Shown: positions 1 to 10,092 of the stretch, in pieces
Layout: each line of letters starts with the position of its first letter
Numbering within the stretch: position 1 is the stretch's first letter
Assembly (NCBI RefSeq): GCF_018448905.1
Contig: NZ_RCWA01000018.1
Location: forward strand, 18,796-82,795
DNA length: 64,000 nucleotides
Direction: 5' to 3'
Source: Photorhabdus heterorhabditis
GTDB lineage: Bacteria > Pseudomonadota > Gammaproteobacteria > Enterobacterales > Enterobacteriaceae
Translations under genes and position numbers: made by a program
The notes under the pieces: generated by a model
What the model saw: the letters and a program-made list of their open reading frames with translations, nothing else
Told to the model about the DNA's origin: nothing
The model's database searches: none

Positions 1-175
1 CTTCTGCTCCAGGGAGCCGGAAAGCCATGCCTACAATAGCAATAGGCATCTGCTTCGTATCACCCGCATCACTTATTGATGGAGCAATGGCGTTCAGATG
101 TTCCAACAAGACAGATTTAGCCATCTGTTGTTCATCTGGACTGAGTGAATGATATATGTGATACAGATTATCCAT
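1..175 (-). CDS. bkdC: Beta-ketoacyl synthase of the bkd cluster, N-terminal fragment
   Basis: The gene runs off the left edge; only about 58 N-terminal residues are visible. After a helical leader of some 40 residues the sequence enters PIAIVGMAFRLPG, the signature opening of type I ketosynthase domains, so the missing part should hold the Cys-His-His active site. The ATG at 173-175 overlaps the end of the upstream acyltransferase gene by 8 bases, which implies translational coupling and a common product. In Photorhabdus a gene in this position is known as bkdC and acts with BkdA and BkdB in making isovaleryl-type starter units for stilbenes and branched lipids. The gene name rests on that context; the ketosynthase call rests on the motif. 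Confidence 0.8.
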   Translation of the reverse strand, partial: MDNLYHIYHSLSPDEQQMAKSVLLEHLNAIAPSISDAGDTKQMPIAIVGMAFRLPGAE

Positions 176-1697
176 GCTGCTTCCCTCCTTCTATGAGGTT
201 CTGCAACCTTAATGCAGCTTCACCATCAAGGTCACGCACTGCATTAGTAAAGTCATCTAAGGAATGCTTTTTCTTCTCCGTCATTTCAGTGCTGGAAATG
301 TCAAGATACTCAATTAATCGATGCGGCGAACTATAGCGCCAGAACAGGGTTGGAGATAATTTTCGACGAAAATCCCGTGACATCAGTTCCGCAAGTTTTA
401 CCGCTTTAAGCGAATCAATACCCAAATCAGCCCAGGTACGTTGCATCATTGATTCAGTAAAATCTTCATCCCAATTTAGAAAATCAGCCAAAAGTGTGCG
501 TAACTGACCAGAGACCGATTTGACGGATTTACCTGCCATTTGATGGGCTACCGATTGTGATCCAGTCAGAGCACGAACCTGAGTAATAACCTCTGTAATA
601 AATGCAGACGCCTCTACCCCATTAAGCAAATAGTGATTAAATGCCAGAACCAAGCTCATTTCTTTGTTATGAGGCGCACCGATGAACAATGTTGACTGAG
701 ATGGCGGCACAATAACAGGTACAGCAAAGGTAGCACCATCGTTGCCGGTATATGAAATCATCATAGGAACATCAATATCAACGGGCAGTTTTTCAGCATC
801 TGGATCAAGGACACTATTTAGATGCTGTCTAAACTCGAAAAAGCCCATTGTCTGCGTTCCCGGTACTTTTAACGAACTCAAATCACCTTTTTCGTTCAGA
901 AAAGCAATACCCAGGTTGATATCCGCATAAGTGTGATAACGTTCTTGATCAAGCGGTCTTGAGCGCAACATCGGGAATTTTTTCAGTGCCTGAGCAACTG
1001 CATAAGTGATTACCTGAAATGGCGTTATCCACTCTTGTTGTCCAGAGGTTTCCGTCAAATGACGAACGGCACTATCAACAAGCTCCATCGGTAATGGTTT
1101 AGCTGCCCAACAAGGCTGTACAGTCGCACTATTTAACCGTATTGCACGATTAAGGCGCTGCTGATCTCTTGACAGAAAACCCACATTGCCATTTTCTACC
1201 TTGCCCTTTTCTGACGGTTTGGCTTCACGGTGCTGTTGAAGATAATCATCAATATGGACGGGTAATAATGTCCCATGTTTTTCCGCCAGTTGGCTAAGAA
1301 TTTGTGGCTCAATGTGATGTTCTTGTGCGTATTGACGGGTTTTAGGCGGAATACGCGCTGGAGGAGCTGATACCTCAGCTTCAGGAGCCACCACCACTGT
1401 CTCCACGTTCTCCAGCTGAGGCGCTAACTCTTCACTGACAGGGGAAGGCTCCGCCAATTCGCCGGCGACTCTAATGACTGCAATAGCCGATCCAACGGGG
1501 ATAATATCATTTTCCGCCGCTAACCATTTTTCCAGTATCCCCTCAACATCAGATTCAATGGTAAAAGCAGCCTTATCCGTCTCCATTTCATAAACAGGTT
1601 CATCACGCTTGACATAATCTCCCACCTGCTTAAGTAACTGGATGACGACAACTTCCGTGGTTCCTTCTCCCATCGGAGGAATAAACAACTGTGCCAT
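168..1697 (-). CDS. bkdB: 2-oxoacid dehydrogenase E2 acyltransferase fused to an acyl carrier domain
   Basis: 509 residues. Residues 1-78 form a lipoyl domain with the lipoylated lysine at K42 in ETDKA. A peripheral-subunit-binding region lies around 115-156 and the acyltransferase catalytic domain around 175-378. The usual catalytic DHxxxDG reads NHYLLNG at 354-360: the histidine is kept and the aspartate is Asn. Residues about 398-467 are a phosphopantetheine carrier domain with GIDSL and the attachment serine at S429, followed by a helical tail that may dock to a partner. An E2 that carries its own carrier protein suggests the branched acyl group is passed from lipoyl to carrier and on to the ketosynthase. 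A strong AAGGAG lies before the ATG. It is 9 bases after bkdA and overlaps bkdC, so the three are an operon. Confidence 0.88.
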   Translation of the reverse strand: MAQLFIPPMGEGTTEVVVIQLLKQVGDYVKRDEPVYEMETDKAAFTIESDVEGILEKWLAAENDIIPVGSAIAVIRVAGELAEPSPVSEELAPQLENVETVVVAPEAEVSAPPARIPPKTRQYAQEHHIEPQILSQLAEKHGTLLPVHIDDYLQQHREAKPSEKGKVENGNVGFLSRDQQRLNRAIRLNSATVQPCWAAKPLPMELVDSAVRHLTETSGQQEWITPFQVITYAVAQALKKFPMLRSRPLDQERYHTYADINLGIAFLNEKGDLSSLKVPGTQTMGFFEFRQHLNSVLDPDAEKLPVDIDVPMMISYTGNDGATFAVPVIVPPSQSTLFIGAPHNKEMSLVLAFNHYLLNGVEASAFITEVITQVRALTGSQSVAHQMAGKSVKSVSGQLRTLLADFLNWDEDFTESMMQRTWADLGIDSLKAVKLAELMSRDFRRKLSPTLFWRYSSPHRLIEYLDISSTEMTEKKKHSLDDFTNAVRDLDGEAALRLQNLIEGGKQHG

Positions 1698-1706
1698 AAA
1701 TTCTCC

Positions 1707-3704
1707 TTAGCCCATTACCGCATAAACGGAAGCCAAAATGTCATCCGTGCTGGGTAAGACAGCTTTTTCTAAACAAGGATTAAAAGGAATATGAATATCT
1801 TCACGCGTCACCAAGCGCGGAGGTGCCAGCAAAGAGAAGAAATTGTCATTCTCATCCAAAATATCAGCAATAATGGATGCTCCAACACTGGCCGTCCGGG
1901 TATCCTCCTGCACAACGATAAGCCGCCCGGTTTTGCGCAAAGATGCGGCAATCCGTTGTTTATCCCAAGGTACCAGACTACGTAACTCAATCACTTCAAT
2001 GTCAATATTGTTTTTTTCCGCCTGAAGAGCAGCCATCGTCGCAAGCTGAACAGTATTTCCCCAAGCAACCAGTGTAATATGCTTACCAGCCCTGACAATA
2101 TTTGCCTGCCCAAGCGACACTGGAGTCACCAACCGGCGCTCATGACGCTCTCTCATCAGGTGTTTAGGGATCAAGATCAGACTCGGCATATCCAGACTTA
2201 ATGCGGTACGGAATAACGCGACTGTATCAGCGGGTGTTGTTGGAACAAGCACATTAATACCGGGAATATGCGCTAAGATACCGTCCGAGCTTTGGCTGTG
2301 CCATATACCACCTCCAGGGAGATAAGCACCATAAGGAGCATATATCACTACCGGACAGCGCCATTTTCCCACGGTTCTCCAACTTAAAGTGCCAAGTTGT
2401 GACTGTAACTGATTGAGTCCTAGCCCAACAAAGTCGATAAATTGCAGTTCAACAATCGGACGCCAACCACAGGCGGACAATCCAACAGACGAGCCAATAA
2501 TCGTGGCTTCAGAAAGGGGAGCATTAAAAACGCGATCAGGATAACGGGTGGATAAGCCGCGGGTGAAACCAAAAACCCCCCCTTTAGGATCTTCAATATC
2601 CTCACCAAATAACAGCACATTTGGATGCTGGCTCAACGCCTCGTCCAAGACCTGATTCACCGCTTTAAACTGTGTCTCTTCGGCTTCCATTTCAATATGT
2701 ACAACAGGAGCGCTTTCACGATTACACAAATAGGTACTGACACTTGCAGGATCAGGCTCTGCCTCGTGATAAACACGCTCAAATATCTCCACGACATCAG
2801 CTTTAATGCGCTCTTTTTGTTCAGTCAGGACCTGTTCAGTAATCGCCCCTTTTTCCTTTAAATAGGCAACATAATTTTCAATAGGGTCCTGTAATGCTTC
2901 CAGCTCATCTTGGGTACGGTACAGTTTGTGAGAATCTGAGTTGGAGTGAGAATCTAACCGGTCCACTCGACAAACCAAGATGCAAGGTGTTCGCTCAAAT
3001 CTCGCCTTATTGAATACCTCCTGTGCAACAGGAAATACGGTTTCCGGCCTGCGGGCATCAACACGGCGAATCAAACACTCGTCAAATATTCCCAATCGAT
3101 ACGGAGCCATCTTCTCCGTTGAGGTACTAATACCCAATTTATTATCAGAAACCACAAAGACGACGGGCAAACGCCTTTCAACCGCAAAGCTAACCGCTTC
3201 ATAAAATTCTCCCTGCCGGGTTGCCGCATCACCGACACCACACACGACAAGTCCATTTTTATTATCCAACGCGCTTGCCCAGGCAGCGCCAGCCGCAGGA
3301 ATACATTGGGTTCCCGTCAAACTGACTACCGAGAAAATATTATGCTCTTTGGAGCAAAAATGATTCGACATGGTCCGGCCAGCTGAGTGAGAAGTGGCCT
3401 TTCCCATCAGTTCCCTTGTCATTTCAACAATAGACATACCACGCGCTAATACTAATGCCCGATCACGATAGTAAGGAACCAGCACATCATTCTTTTCCAT
3501 AAGCTGTGGCAACACTGCCAGTCCTTCATGTCCAGCAGCCGACACATGAAACCAAGCTCTGCCCTGTCGGGTAACTAACGCACTACGATTATCAAATTCC
3601 CGTGACAGCAGCATGTCATAAAGTAACTTTTGCTCATCTAAACAATTATCCATTGAAGGGCTGTGTTCCTTAAGAGGTACTTCATTGATCTGTACGTCTA
3701 TCAC
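1707..3704 (-). CDS. bkdA: Branched-chain 2-oxoacid dehydrogenase E1, alpha-beta fusion
   Basis: About 665 residues. The N-terminal half is an E1-alpha domain with the thiamine diphosphate motif GDAATRQGEF through DNKLGIST; the C-terminal half is an E1-beta domain with LFGEDIEDPKGG and LQFIDFVG. Such fused E1 proteins decarboxylate branched 2-oxoacids (from Val, Leu, Ile) and acylate the E2 lipoyl arm. I prefer the GTG at 3702-3704 because AGGA sits a few bases upstream; a GTG at 3717-3719 would add five residues but lacks a ribosome site. It is the first gene of bkdABC and is preceded by a long AT-rich region that presumably carries the promoter. No E3 gene is present, so the housekeeping lipoamide dehydrogenase is probably shared. 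Confidence 0.87.
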   Translation of the reverse strand: MIDVQINEVPLKEHSPSMDNCLDEQKLLYDMLLSREFDNRSALVTRQGRAWFHVSAAGHEGLAVLPQLMEKNDVLVPYYRDRALVLARGMSIVEMTRELMGKATSHSAGRTMSNHFCSKEHNIFSVVSLTGTQCIPAAGAAWASALDNKNGLVVCGVGDAATRQGEFYEAVSFAVERRLPVVFVVSDNKLGISTSTEKMAPYRLGIFDECLIRRVDARRPETVFPVAQEVFNKARFERTPCILVCRVDRLDSHSNSDSHKLYRTQDELEALQDPIENYVAYLKEKGAITEQVLTEQKERIKADVVEIFERVYHEAEPDPASVSTYLCNRESAPVVHIEMEAEETQFKAVNQVLDEALSQHPNVLLFGEDIEDPKGGVFGFTRGLSTRYPDRVFNAPLSEATIIGSSVGLSACGWRPIVELQFIDFVGLGLNQLQSQLGTLSWRTVGKWRCPVVIYAPYGAYLPGGGIWHSQSSDGILAHIPGINVLVPTTPADTVALFRTALSLDMPSLILIPKHLMRERHERRLVTPVSLGQANIVRAGKHITLVAWGNTVQLATMAALQAEKNNIDIEVIELRSLVPWDKQRIAASLRKTGRLIVVQEDTRTASVGASIIADILDENDNFFSLLAPPRLVTREDIHIPFNPCLEKAVLPSTDDILASVYAVMG

Positions 3705-5312
3705 TCTCTTTTTCCTCACAAATAGTTAACGTGGTAATTGTCGTTATTGCGCTTAGTGCCTGATAAAAAAGCGAATACGGGATAGTCCCATTCATGATTA
3801 CCTGAGAGACTATAGATCCCGATAAAGAAGTGAAAGCGGGGTAATACCTTCACACAGATTACAAAAGATAGAAGTATACGGTCACGATTTTTAATAACAT
3901 TTACATATCTGGAATGGTAGGCAAAATTCTCTCCATGACCATGAATAGCTCTGACTGTCACGATATTCCCCGAATTTTGAGCATTGTCCTGATCACAATG
4001 TGATACCATTTAAAAAGCTCCAACCGATGAACAATAGCCATTTGCTAAGGACAAAACCAATAAACATCGGCATTTCCATGATTACGATACGATTAAAAAA
4101 CAGGTTTTTGCCTATACTTTTGAATCCTGCAATGATAAGACGCTGGAATAATTTCTCACTCTGTTAAGCGATTTTAAAGTTATACTTCCGCAACAGATTC
4201 TTCATTAGGTATTTTTACATTTAACTGAGAAATAGACCTAAAATAGCATTACATCAATCAAGCTTAAATTCAATGATTTTATACTTATTACAAATCTTTA
4301 TATTTTGTGATAAACCTCAATAATAACCCCACTTATTGCCAAATACATCCCATTAAATTCATGAATCCATATAGCACCAACACTGATACTTTACAAAAAA
4401 TTAATTTATTATCTCTTATGTTTTATCATAAAAAAACTAATCGTAATGAGTGAATGATCACAAAAGCGCTGATATATTTAACTACCTGATTCTACTAAAT
4501 TTACAAGTCTAATATCGTTGATATTATAGTGCAGTTAATAGCATATCTACATATAAAAATATATTGCTTAACCATTTGAATATTTTATCAATTACTTATA
4601 GTAGTAAACTAAAAAAATAATAATAGAAAATATAATTTCAGCAAGGTTGATCTGAATGAATTTATCCCTATGTTGTGTGCAAATTATTTCTATAAATAAT
4701 AACATCAAATACATCTGTCCTTTTAGCCCTCTCGATACTATTAATCCTCTTCATACTATGGAAAAACGATTAATTCATGCAATTATTTTAATTTTAATTA
4801 CTACTTCTTATTTTAAATAACAACGGCTTTGACAGCTCCCTTGTTTAACATTGATAAACAACTCTACCACTTTCGCACCATGCCAATTATTCCTATCGAT
4901 CTCGCAAACACACAGTGATGGGTACCTACCCCACTGTTACTTATTTTTCTGCCGAATTTGAGCATTTGATCACAATAGCCTGACCGTTTTATTCCGGGTC
5001 CAATCAGACCCGATTTTGATCTATGCTGAGTACCAGAGTAGCATGAAAGATTGAATCCACATTTCCTTCTGAGGATGGCAAAAACTGATGGATATTTACA
5101 AAATCAACAATTCATTTATACATATTATCGCTACTCTCTTGTTTTACTAGTCTGGCTGCCAGGCAGAAGTGAAACGGCGGCCATAAATTGTTTCACCTTT
5201 AGCAACAATTGCCAAAAGATAACCCCAACCGTTCTATTTTATCCCATCAGGGAGAATAAGATTAATGTCGCTCAATACCACCAATCATATTTCCGAAAAA
5301 TTTTTAATTCTG
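3705..5312. other. Long gene-free AT-rich region between bkdA and cheZ
   Basis: I see no convincing gene in these 1.6 kb. ORFs at 3716-4009 (-) and 5051-5326 (+) have no good ribosome site or recognisable domain. The part next to bkdA (3705-4010) should hold the bkd promoter and has an imperfect hairpin at about 3778-3821. TGATCACAAT occurs near 3990 and near 4970, which could be a duplicated regulatory half-site. CGGGTC at 4995-5000 pairs with GACCCG at 5007-5012 and is followed by ATTTT on the + strand, so it may be a weak terminator. The middle is simply AT-rich. Confidence 0.6.
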
Positions 5313-5335
5313 AGTGGCAGGCTTAGCCCGCCACT
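5313..5335 (-). terminator. Hairpin terminator after cheZ
   Basis: Arms at 5313-5322 and 5326-5335 pair with one mismatch (9 of 10) around a 3-base loop. The hairpin starts 5 bases after the cheZ stop codon and fits the end of the motA-cheZ operon. A TTTTATT run follows on the + strand, so it may be bidirectional. Confidence 0.65.
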
Positions 5336-5340
5336 TTTAT

Positions 5341-5991
5341 TCAGAAACCTAAGCTATCCAGTAGATCATCAACCTGAGCCTGATTAGCAATAACACCCAC
5401 GCCATTTTGATTCACTTGCGGGCCATTTAGCAAACTATCAGTCTCTTTCTTGGTTTTCACCATCTGATCAGCCGGCATGTTTTCCATCAATACCATCACC
5501 AGCTGTTTTTCTATTTCCTGAATAACATCCATCATCCGCTTGATAACCTGACCAGTAAGATCTTGAAAATCTTGTGCCATCATGATCTCCATCAGTTGAG
5601 CGTTAGTAAAAGCAGTATGATCAGGTACTGTATTGAGGTAATTTCGGGTATCCACAACCAATGAGCGCGCCACAGGCATTTCAACTGGATTTGCAAACCA
5701 TTCATCCCAGCGTTTTGTCAGTGATATTGCCGATGATTCCAACTCATTCTGACGAGGTTGCGCCGCCTCAACACAATTCAGCGCTCTTTCGGCTGCCTGC
5801 GCAGTCATCTGAACAACATAGTCCAGGCGTTCTCTCGCATCAGGTATCGCCTCAGCCGCCTGAGCGATAGTTTGATCCAACCCTAGCTCACGTAAACTAT
5901 CACGCAACATCCGCGTAAGTTGGCCGATACGGCTGATAATCTCACTGGCAGTAATGGTCTCATCCCTCGGCATGACTGGATTTACACTCAT
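5341..5991 (-). CDS. cheZ: Chemotaxis protein CheZ, CheY-P phosphatase
   Basis: 216 residues, the normal CheZ length. It dephosphorylates CheY-P and so resets the flagellar motor signal. The central helical hairpin contains [16 protein letters not shown], where the aspartate and the glutamine (QDLTGQ) are the catalytic motif of CheZ. The last residues [10 protein letters not shown] are the conserved CheY-binding tail. AAGGAGAC precedes the ATG. It is the last gene of the block; unlike E. coli, flhB does not follow. Confidence 0.95.
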   Translation of the reverse strand: MSVNPVMPRDETITASEIISRIGQLTRMLRDSLRELGLDQTIAQAAEAIPDARERLDYVVQMTAQAAERALNCVEAAQPRQNELESSAISLTKRWDEWFANPVEMPVARSLVVDTRNYLNTVPDHTAFTNAQLMEIMMAQDFQDLTGQVIKRMMDVIQEIEKQLVMVLMENMPADQMVKTKKETDSLLNGPQVNQNGVGVIANQAQVDDLLDSLGF

Positions 5992-6000
5992 TATGTCTCC

Positions 6001-6390
6001 TTAGAGGCCCAATTTTTCGAAAATTTTATTAAGCTTCTCTTCCAGAGTGGCAGCTGTAAAAGGTTTAACAACATAACCACTAGCCCCGGCCTGCGCAGCT
6101 GCAATAATGTTTTCTTTCTTCGCTTCTGCTGTCACCATCAAAACGGGTATTTTGGATAATTGTGCATCTTCACGAATGATTTTTAACAACTCCAGACCAT
6201 CCATATTAGGCATATTCCAGTCAGAGATAATGAAATCAAATTGGGATGAACGAATCTTAGTCAGAGCTTCTGCTCCATCCTGAGCTTCTTCTACATTGTT
6301 GAAACCCAGCTCTTTCAGCAGGTTACGAACAATGCGCCGCATGGTTGAAAAATCATCAACCACCAGAAATCTAAGATCCTTATTCGCCAT
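6001..6390 (-). CDS. cheY: Chemotaxis response regulator CheY
   Basis: 129-residue single receiver domain. The acidic pair D12-D13, phosphoacceptor D57 (SDWNMP), T87, Y106 and K109 are all in the expected places. Phosphorylated by CheA, it binds FliM and switches flagellar rotation. It lies 9 bases before cheZ and 69 bases after cheB in the same direction, as in the standard cheRBYZ order. Confidence 0.97.
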   Translation of the reverse strand: MANKDLRFLVVDDFSTMRRIVRNLLKELGFNNVEEAQDGAEALTKIRSSQFDFIISDWNMPNMDGLELLKIIREDAQLSKIPVLMVTAEAKKENIIAAAQAGASGYVVKPFTAATLEEKLNKIFEKLGL

Positions 6391-6459
6391 AAAAACTCCT
6401 TGAAATTATTTACTAGTCAGCACAGAGCTGCTTAAAAAATTAAATTTATCCAACTGCCG

Positions 6460-7512
6460 TTAAATACGAACAGCCTGCCCCGAGCTTATTTTTGCCAGCA
6501 TTCTCTTGCTCATTTTGAGTATATCCATAACCTCATCCACAGCCCCCATTTGTATTGCCGCTCTGGGCATACCAAATACAACACAACTTGCTTCATCCTG
6601 GGCTAACGTGTACGCTCCGGCTTGCTTCATTTCCAGCAATCCCGCTGCGCCATCACTGCCCATTCCTGTCAGTAGTACACCAACAGCATTCCTTCCAGCA
6701 AATTTAGCGACTGATCGGAACAATACATCCACAGACGGACGATGACGATTAACCGCCGGTGCATCAGTTATCAAAACCTGATAATCAGCACCATTGCGGC
6801 ATAGTTCCATATGGCGATCACCCGGAGCAATGTACGCATGGCCTGGCAAAATTCGCTCGCCGTTTTCGGCTTCTTTTACTGTAATTTGGCTAAGTTTATT
6901 CAGCCGTTCAGCAAAAGAGCGGGTAAAACCAGGTGGCATATGTTGAGTAATTAGCAGTGCTGGGCTGGTTACAGGCAATGGTTGCAACAAACTCTTTATT
7001 GCTTCCGTTCCCCCAGTAGAAGCCCCGACTGCAATCAGTTTTTCACTGGATAACAGAGGCTTAAAACTCAAAGGAGCAAAATCTACCGGTGTGGTTATTT
7101 GCGTAGATAATTTAGCCTGGGCTGCTGTCCGCACTTTTTCTGCAATAAGTTCACTGTAAGCCAGCATCCCTTCACGAATACCCAATTGAGGTTTGGTTAC
7201 AAAATCAACAGCGCCAAGTTCCAATGCTCTTAATGTGATTTCAGAACCTTTAGCTGTTAGAGAAGAAATCATAACCACAGGCATCGGTCGTAAGCGCATT
7301 AATTTTTCAAGAAAATCAATGCCATCCATGCGTGGCATTTCAACATCCAGCGTTAATACCTGTGGGTTATGTTTTTTAATGAGATCTCGAGCCACCAATG
7401 GATCTGGCGCACAAGCCACTACTTCCATATCCGGATGACTATTGATGATCTCTCGCATGATTTGCCGCATAAGCGCTGAATCATCGACACAAAGAACACT
7501 AATTTTATTCAT
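6460..7512 (-). CDS. cheB: Protein-glutamate methylesterase/deamidase CheB
   Basis: 350 residues. The N-terminal receiver domain has D10-D11 and phosphoacceptor D56 (TLDVEMP). A linker leads to the CheB methylesterase domain with the catalytic triad S165 (GASTGG), H191 (TQHMPPG) and D287 (GMGSDG). It removes methyl groups from chemoreceptor glutamates and deamidates glutamines, activated by CheA phosphorylation. Its start overlaps the end of cheR by 8 bases, consistent with coupled translation of the adaptation enzymes. Confidence 0.97.
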   Translation of the reverse strand: MNKISVLCVDDSALMRQIMREIINSHPDMEVVACAPDPLVARDLIKKHNPQVLTLDVEMPRMDGIDFLEKLMRLRPMPVVMISSLTAKGSEITLRALELGAVDFVTKPQLGIREGMLAYSELIAEKVRTAAQAKLSTQITTPVDFAPLSFKPLLSSEKLIAVGASTGGTEAIKSLLQPLPVTSPALLITQHMPPGFTRSFAERLNKLSQITVKEAENGERILPGHAYIAPGDRHMELCRNGADYQVLITDAPAVNRHRPSVDVLFRSVAKFAGRNAVGVLLTGMGSDGAAGLLEMKQAGAYTLAQDEASCVVFGMPRAAIQMGAVDEVMDILKMSKRMLAKISSGQAVRI

Positions 7513-8392
7513 GACCTCTCCTTGCCTGGGCTACACCGTAAACGGTCTGTCCTTGCAAGTAGAATTCCCGGCTGATTTGAGTGACATTCTCGGAATGCCC
7601 GGCAAAGAGCAATCCATCGGGTTTTAATAAAGTAACAAAATGACGTAGTATCCGTTCCTGCGTCTTTTTATCAAAATAAATCATTACGTTACGACAAAAT
7701 ATAGCATCAAACTTACCTTCGAGCGGCCAACTAGCATCCAACAAATTGAGGTGTTGGAATGTTACCATGTCAGCAATCTGAGGCCGGACACGGGCATAAC
7801 CTTCATAAGCACCAGTACCTTTAAAAAAGTAGCGTTTCCTCTGTTGATCTGTCAGCTGACGCAATTCATCCAGACGATAAACACCTTTACGCGCTTTCTC
7901 CAGTACATTGGTATCAATATCACTGGCAATAATCTTTACCCGATGAAAACGATGCCCCAATACATCACTCAGTGTCATTGCAATTGAGTACGGCTCTTCC
8001 CCTGTAGATGCTGCCGCACTCCACACCCGGTACGATCCATTTTTCTTACTCGCATGCTTAGATAACAGAGGGAAATGATGAGCTTCTCTGAAAAAAGCCG
8101 TCAGGTTAGTCGTCAATGCATTGATAAACTCCTGCCATTCATCACTATCAATATCATTTTCAAGAATGAACAGGTATTGACCAAAATCACGGATACCAAG
8201 AGTACGTAAACGCCGAATTAAACGGTTGTAAACCATCTCCCGTTTATGTGCAGCAAGCACAATACCAGCACGTTGATATATAAACTGACAGATGCGCTCA
8301 AAATGCACATCTGACATGGTATAGCGCTGAATCATGTGATTCAGCGGTGGAGACGGCAAGCTTGTAGCTGAAGCAATTAAATTTGATTTCAT
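7505..8392 (-). CDS. cheR: Chemoreceptor glutamate methyltransferase CheR
   Basis: 295 residues with the CheR fold: an N-terminal helical domain, then a SAM-dependent methyltransferase domain with the SAM motif [14 protein letters not shown] and the [13 protein letters not shown] segment. It methylates receptor glutamates to restore sensitivity. In enteric bacteria CheR is tethered to receptors by a C-terminal NWETF pentapeptide, and the receptor two genes upstream ends in exactly that. GAGG lies just before the ATG. It sits 6 bases after the preceding receptor gene and overlaps cheB. Confidence 0.96.
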   Translation of the reverse strand: MKSNLIASATSLPSPPLNHMIQRYTMSDVHFERICQFIYQRAGIVLAAHKREMVYNRLIRRLRTLGIRDFGQYLFILENDIDSDEWQEFINALTTNLTAFFREAHHFPLLSKHASKKNGSYRVWSAAASTGEEPYSIAMTLSDVLGHRFHRVKIIASDIDTNVLEKARKGVYRLDELRQLTDQQRKRYFFKGTGAYEGYARVRPQIADMVTFQHLNLLDASWPLEGKFDAIFCRNVMIYFDKKTQERILRHFVTLLKPDGLLFAGHSENVTQISREFYLQGQTVYGVAQARRGHE

Positions 8393-8398
8393 CTGGCC

Positions 8399-10039
8399 TC
8401 AGCGAGTCTGACTGACTGCCCCTTCGCTATCCGCAGACCTCAGCGTAGGTGAAAGTTCATTTTCAAGCTTATTTTCTGAATTATTTGGTAATTCAAATTG
8501 CGCTACGGTTTTCACCAGAATATCCGCTTGATCTTCAAGTGCCGCTGCTGCCGCCGCAGACTGTTCAACCAATGCGGCATTCTGCTGAGTAACCTGATCC
8601 ATCTGCGTAACAGCTTGTGCCACTTGATGAATACCCCGACTTTGTTCATCGGAGGCCGCAGCAATTTCGGCCATGAGATCTGTAACCTGATTTACAGAAG
8701 TCACCAATTCATTCATGGTCTTCCCTGCGTGGCTAACCAATTCGGAACCTTGGCTTACCCGCTGAACTGATTCACTAATTAATGTCTTGATCTCTTTTGC
8801 TGCTTCAGCACTTCGCTGCGCAAGATCCCTAACTTCTCCAGCAACAACGGAGAAACCACGGCCTTGTTCACCCGCCCGCGCAGCTTCTACTGCCGCATTA
8901 AGTGCCAGGATGTTGGTTTGGAATGCAATGCCATCAATAACGCTGATAATTGCACTGATTTTCTGTGAACTGTTAGCAATTGCATCCATCGTTTCTACAA
9001 CCCCCGTTGTCAGTTCACCACCTTTAGAGGCTGTTTTCGATGCAGATACTGCCAATTCACTAGCCTGACGCGCATTTTCAGCATTTTGTTTTACTGTTGC
9101 AGTCAATTGTTCCATACTGGCCGCTGTTTCTTCCAGAGATGCAGCTTGTTCTTCAGTGCGGGAAGAGAGATCCGTATTACCCTGAGTAATTTCCTGAATA
9201 CCGCTATACATCAGGTTAGTATTCTCTTTAATCAAGGTAATAGAATTAACCAGTGAACGCTGCATATCACGCAACTTGAGAAACACTTCACCAATTTCAT
9301 CATTAGTGAAAACAGCAACTTCTTTGTTTAACTTCCCTTCTGCAACAAGCTGGAAGTGACTACGCATATTAGCGAATGGTCTGAGAAGATTTCTTTTTAG
9401 CCACCAATGAGCAGCCCAGGCAACTACCAATACCATCAGGATCGCGCCTGCGAACATGGCAGTTGCAATCTGATAATAAAATCGACCATCTTGAACGGCA
9501 GTGGTAATCTCCTCGCCAATGTACTGCATATAATGGTTGAAATCAGATTCCAGTTGCTGCTGATATTTTTCAGTCGGCTGGTCTAAAAAAGCATCATAAT
9601 TACCCTCTTCTAAGAAAACCGAGAGCTCTCTAAGTGCTTTTATATATTCCTTGTAACTGGTTTCCACTGATGCCAGTAAGACACTGCTGCCATCTTCCTC
9701 ACTTAATTTAGGCAAAGAGATAAACGCTGCAAAATGCATCTCAGCCTTATCCAGCGTTTCTCTGACATTAGCGACCATACCGCTAATATGATCCTCAGAT
9801 TGCTGTAGCGTTTTTCCTACGGCGATTCTATTAAGTGTATTACGCGATTGCAGCAAAGCTGCCCAGCTCAACCCTAACGAATCTCTTTTTTGTGTTCCCA
9901 GATCAATCCGTTCGATATAAGACTGATCTGTGTGAATTATTCTAAGAGATAAACCACTTGAGATTATCTGCATTAAACAAAACATCATCAGTAACAGATA
10001 TAAACTGGTTGATATACGAAGCCTGCCTAGCCCTAACAT
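8399..10039 (-). CDS. Methyl-accepting chemotaxis protein without docking pentapeptide
   Basis: 546 residues. A first membrane segment (about 11-30), a periplasmic four-helix ligand domain with SRNTLNR, the amino-acid-binding arginine motif of Tsr/Tar, a second membrane segment (about 193-212), HAMP, then a long coiled-coil signalling domain with the invariant hairpin tip [20 protein letters not shown]-like region near residue 370. The C terminus ends in SQTR, with no NWETF, so adaptation probably depends on the neighbouring receptor or on weak CheR contacts. This is the low-abundance receptor arrangement seen in Trg and Tap. It lies between the Tsr-like receptor and cheR. The ligand cannot be named from sequence. 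Confidence 0.93.
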   Translation of the reverse strand: MLGLGRLRISTSLYLLLMMFCLMQIISSGLSLRIIHTDQSYIERIDLGTQKRDSLGLSWAALLQSRNTLNRIAVGKTLQQSEDHISGMVANVRETLDKAEMHFAAFISLPKLSEEDGSSVLLASVETSYKEYIKALRELSVFLEEGNYDAFLDQPTEKYQQQLESDFNHYMQYIGEEITTAVQDGRFYYQIATAMFAGAILMVLVVAWAAHWWLKRNLLRPFANMRSHFQLVAEGKLNKEVAVFTNDEIGEVFLKLRDMQRSLVNSITLIKENTNLMYSGIQEITQGNTDLSSRTEEQAASLEETAASMEQLTATVKQNAENARQASELAVSASKTASKGGELTTGVVETMDAIANSSQKISAIISVIDGIAFQTNILALNAAVEAARAGEQGRGFSVVAGEVRDLAQRSAEAAKEIKTLISESVQRVSQGSELVSHAGKTMNELVTSVNQVTDLMAEIAAASDEQSRGIHQVAQAVTQMDQVTQQNAALVEQSAAAAAALEDQADILVKTVAQFELPNNSENKLENELSPTLRSADSEGAVSQTR

Positions 10040-10055
10040 GTAATCACCTCTGTTA

Positions 10056-10075
10056 ACGGCTGCATATGCAGCCGT
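10056..10075. terminator. Perfect palindrome between the two receptor genes
   Basis: A 20-base perfect palindrome, ACGGCTGCAT and its complement, lies between the two chemoreceptor genes. As RNA it would form a stem with little loop. It could reduce read-through from the upstream receptor into the downstream one; it has no T-run, so a role as an mRNA processing or stability element is equally possible. Confidence 0.4.
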
Positions 10076-10092
10076 GGTTATCGCTTAGTGTT

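Noticed and set aside
3716-4009. 97-residue open frame upstream of bkdA
   Set aside because: No ribosome site, no domain, overlaps the bkdA start region.
5051-5326. 91-residue open frame before cheZ
   Set aside because: TTG start, no ribosome site, ends inside the terminator hairpin of cheZ.
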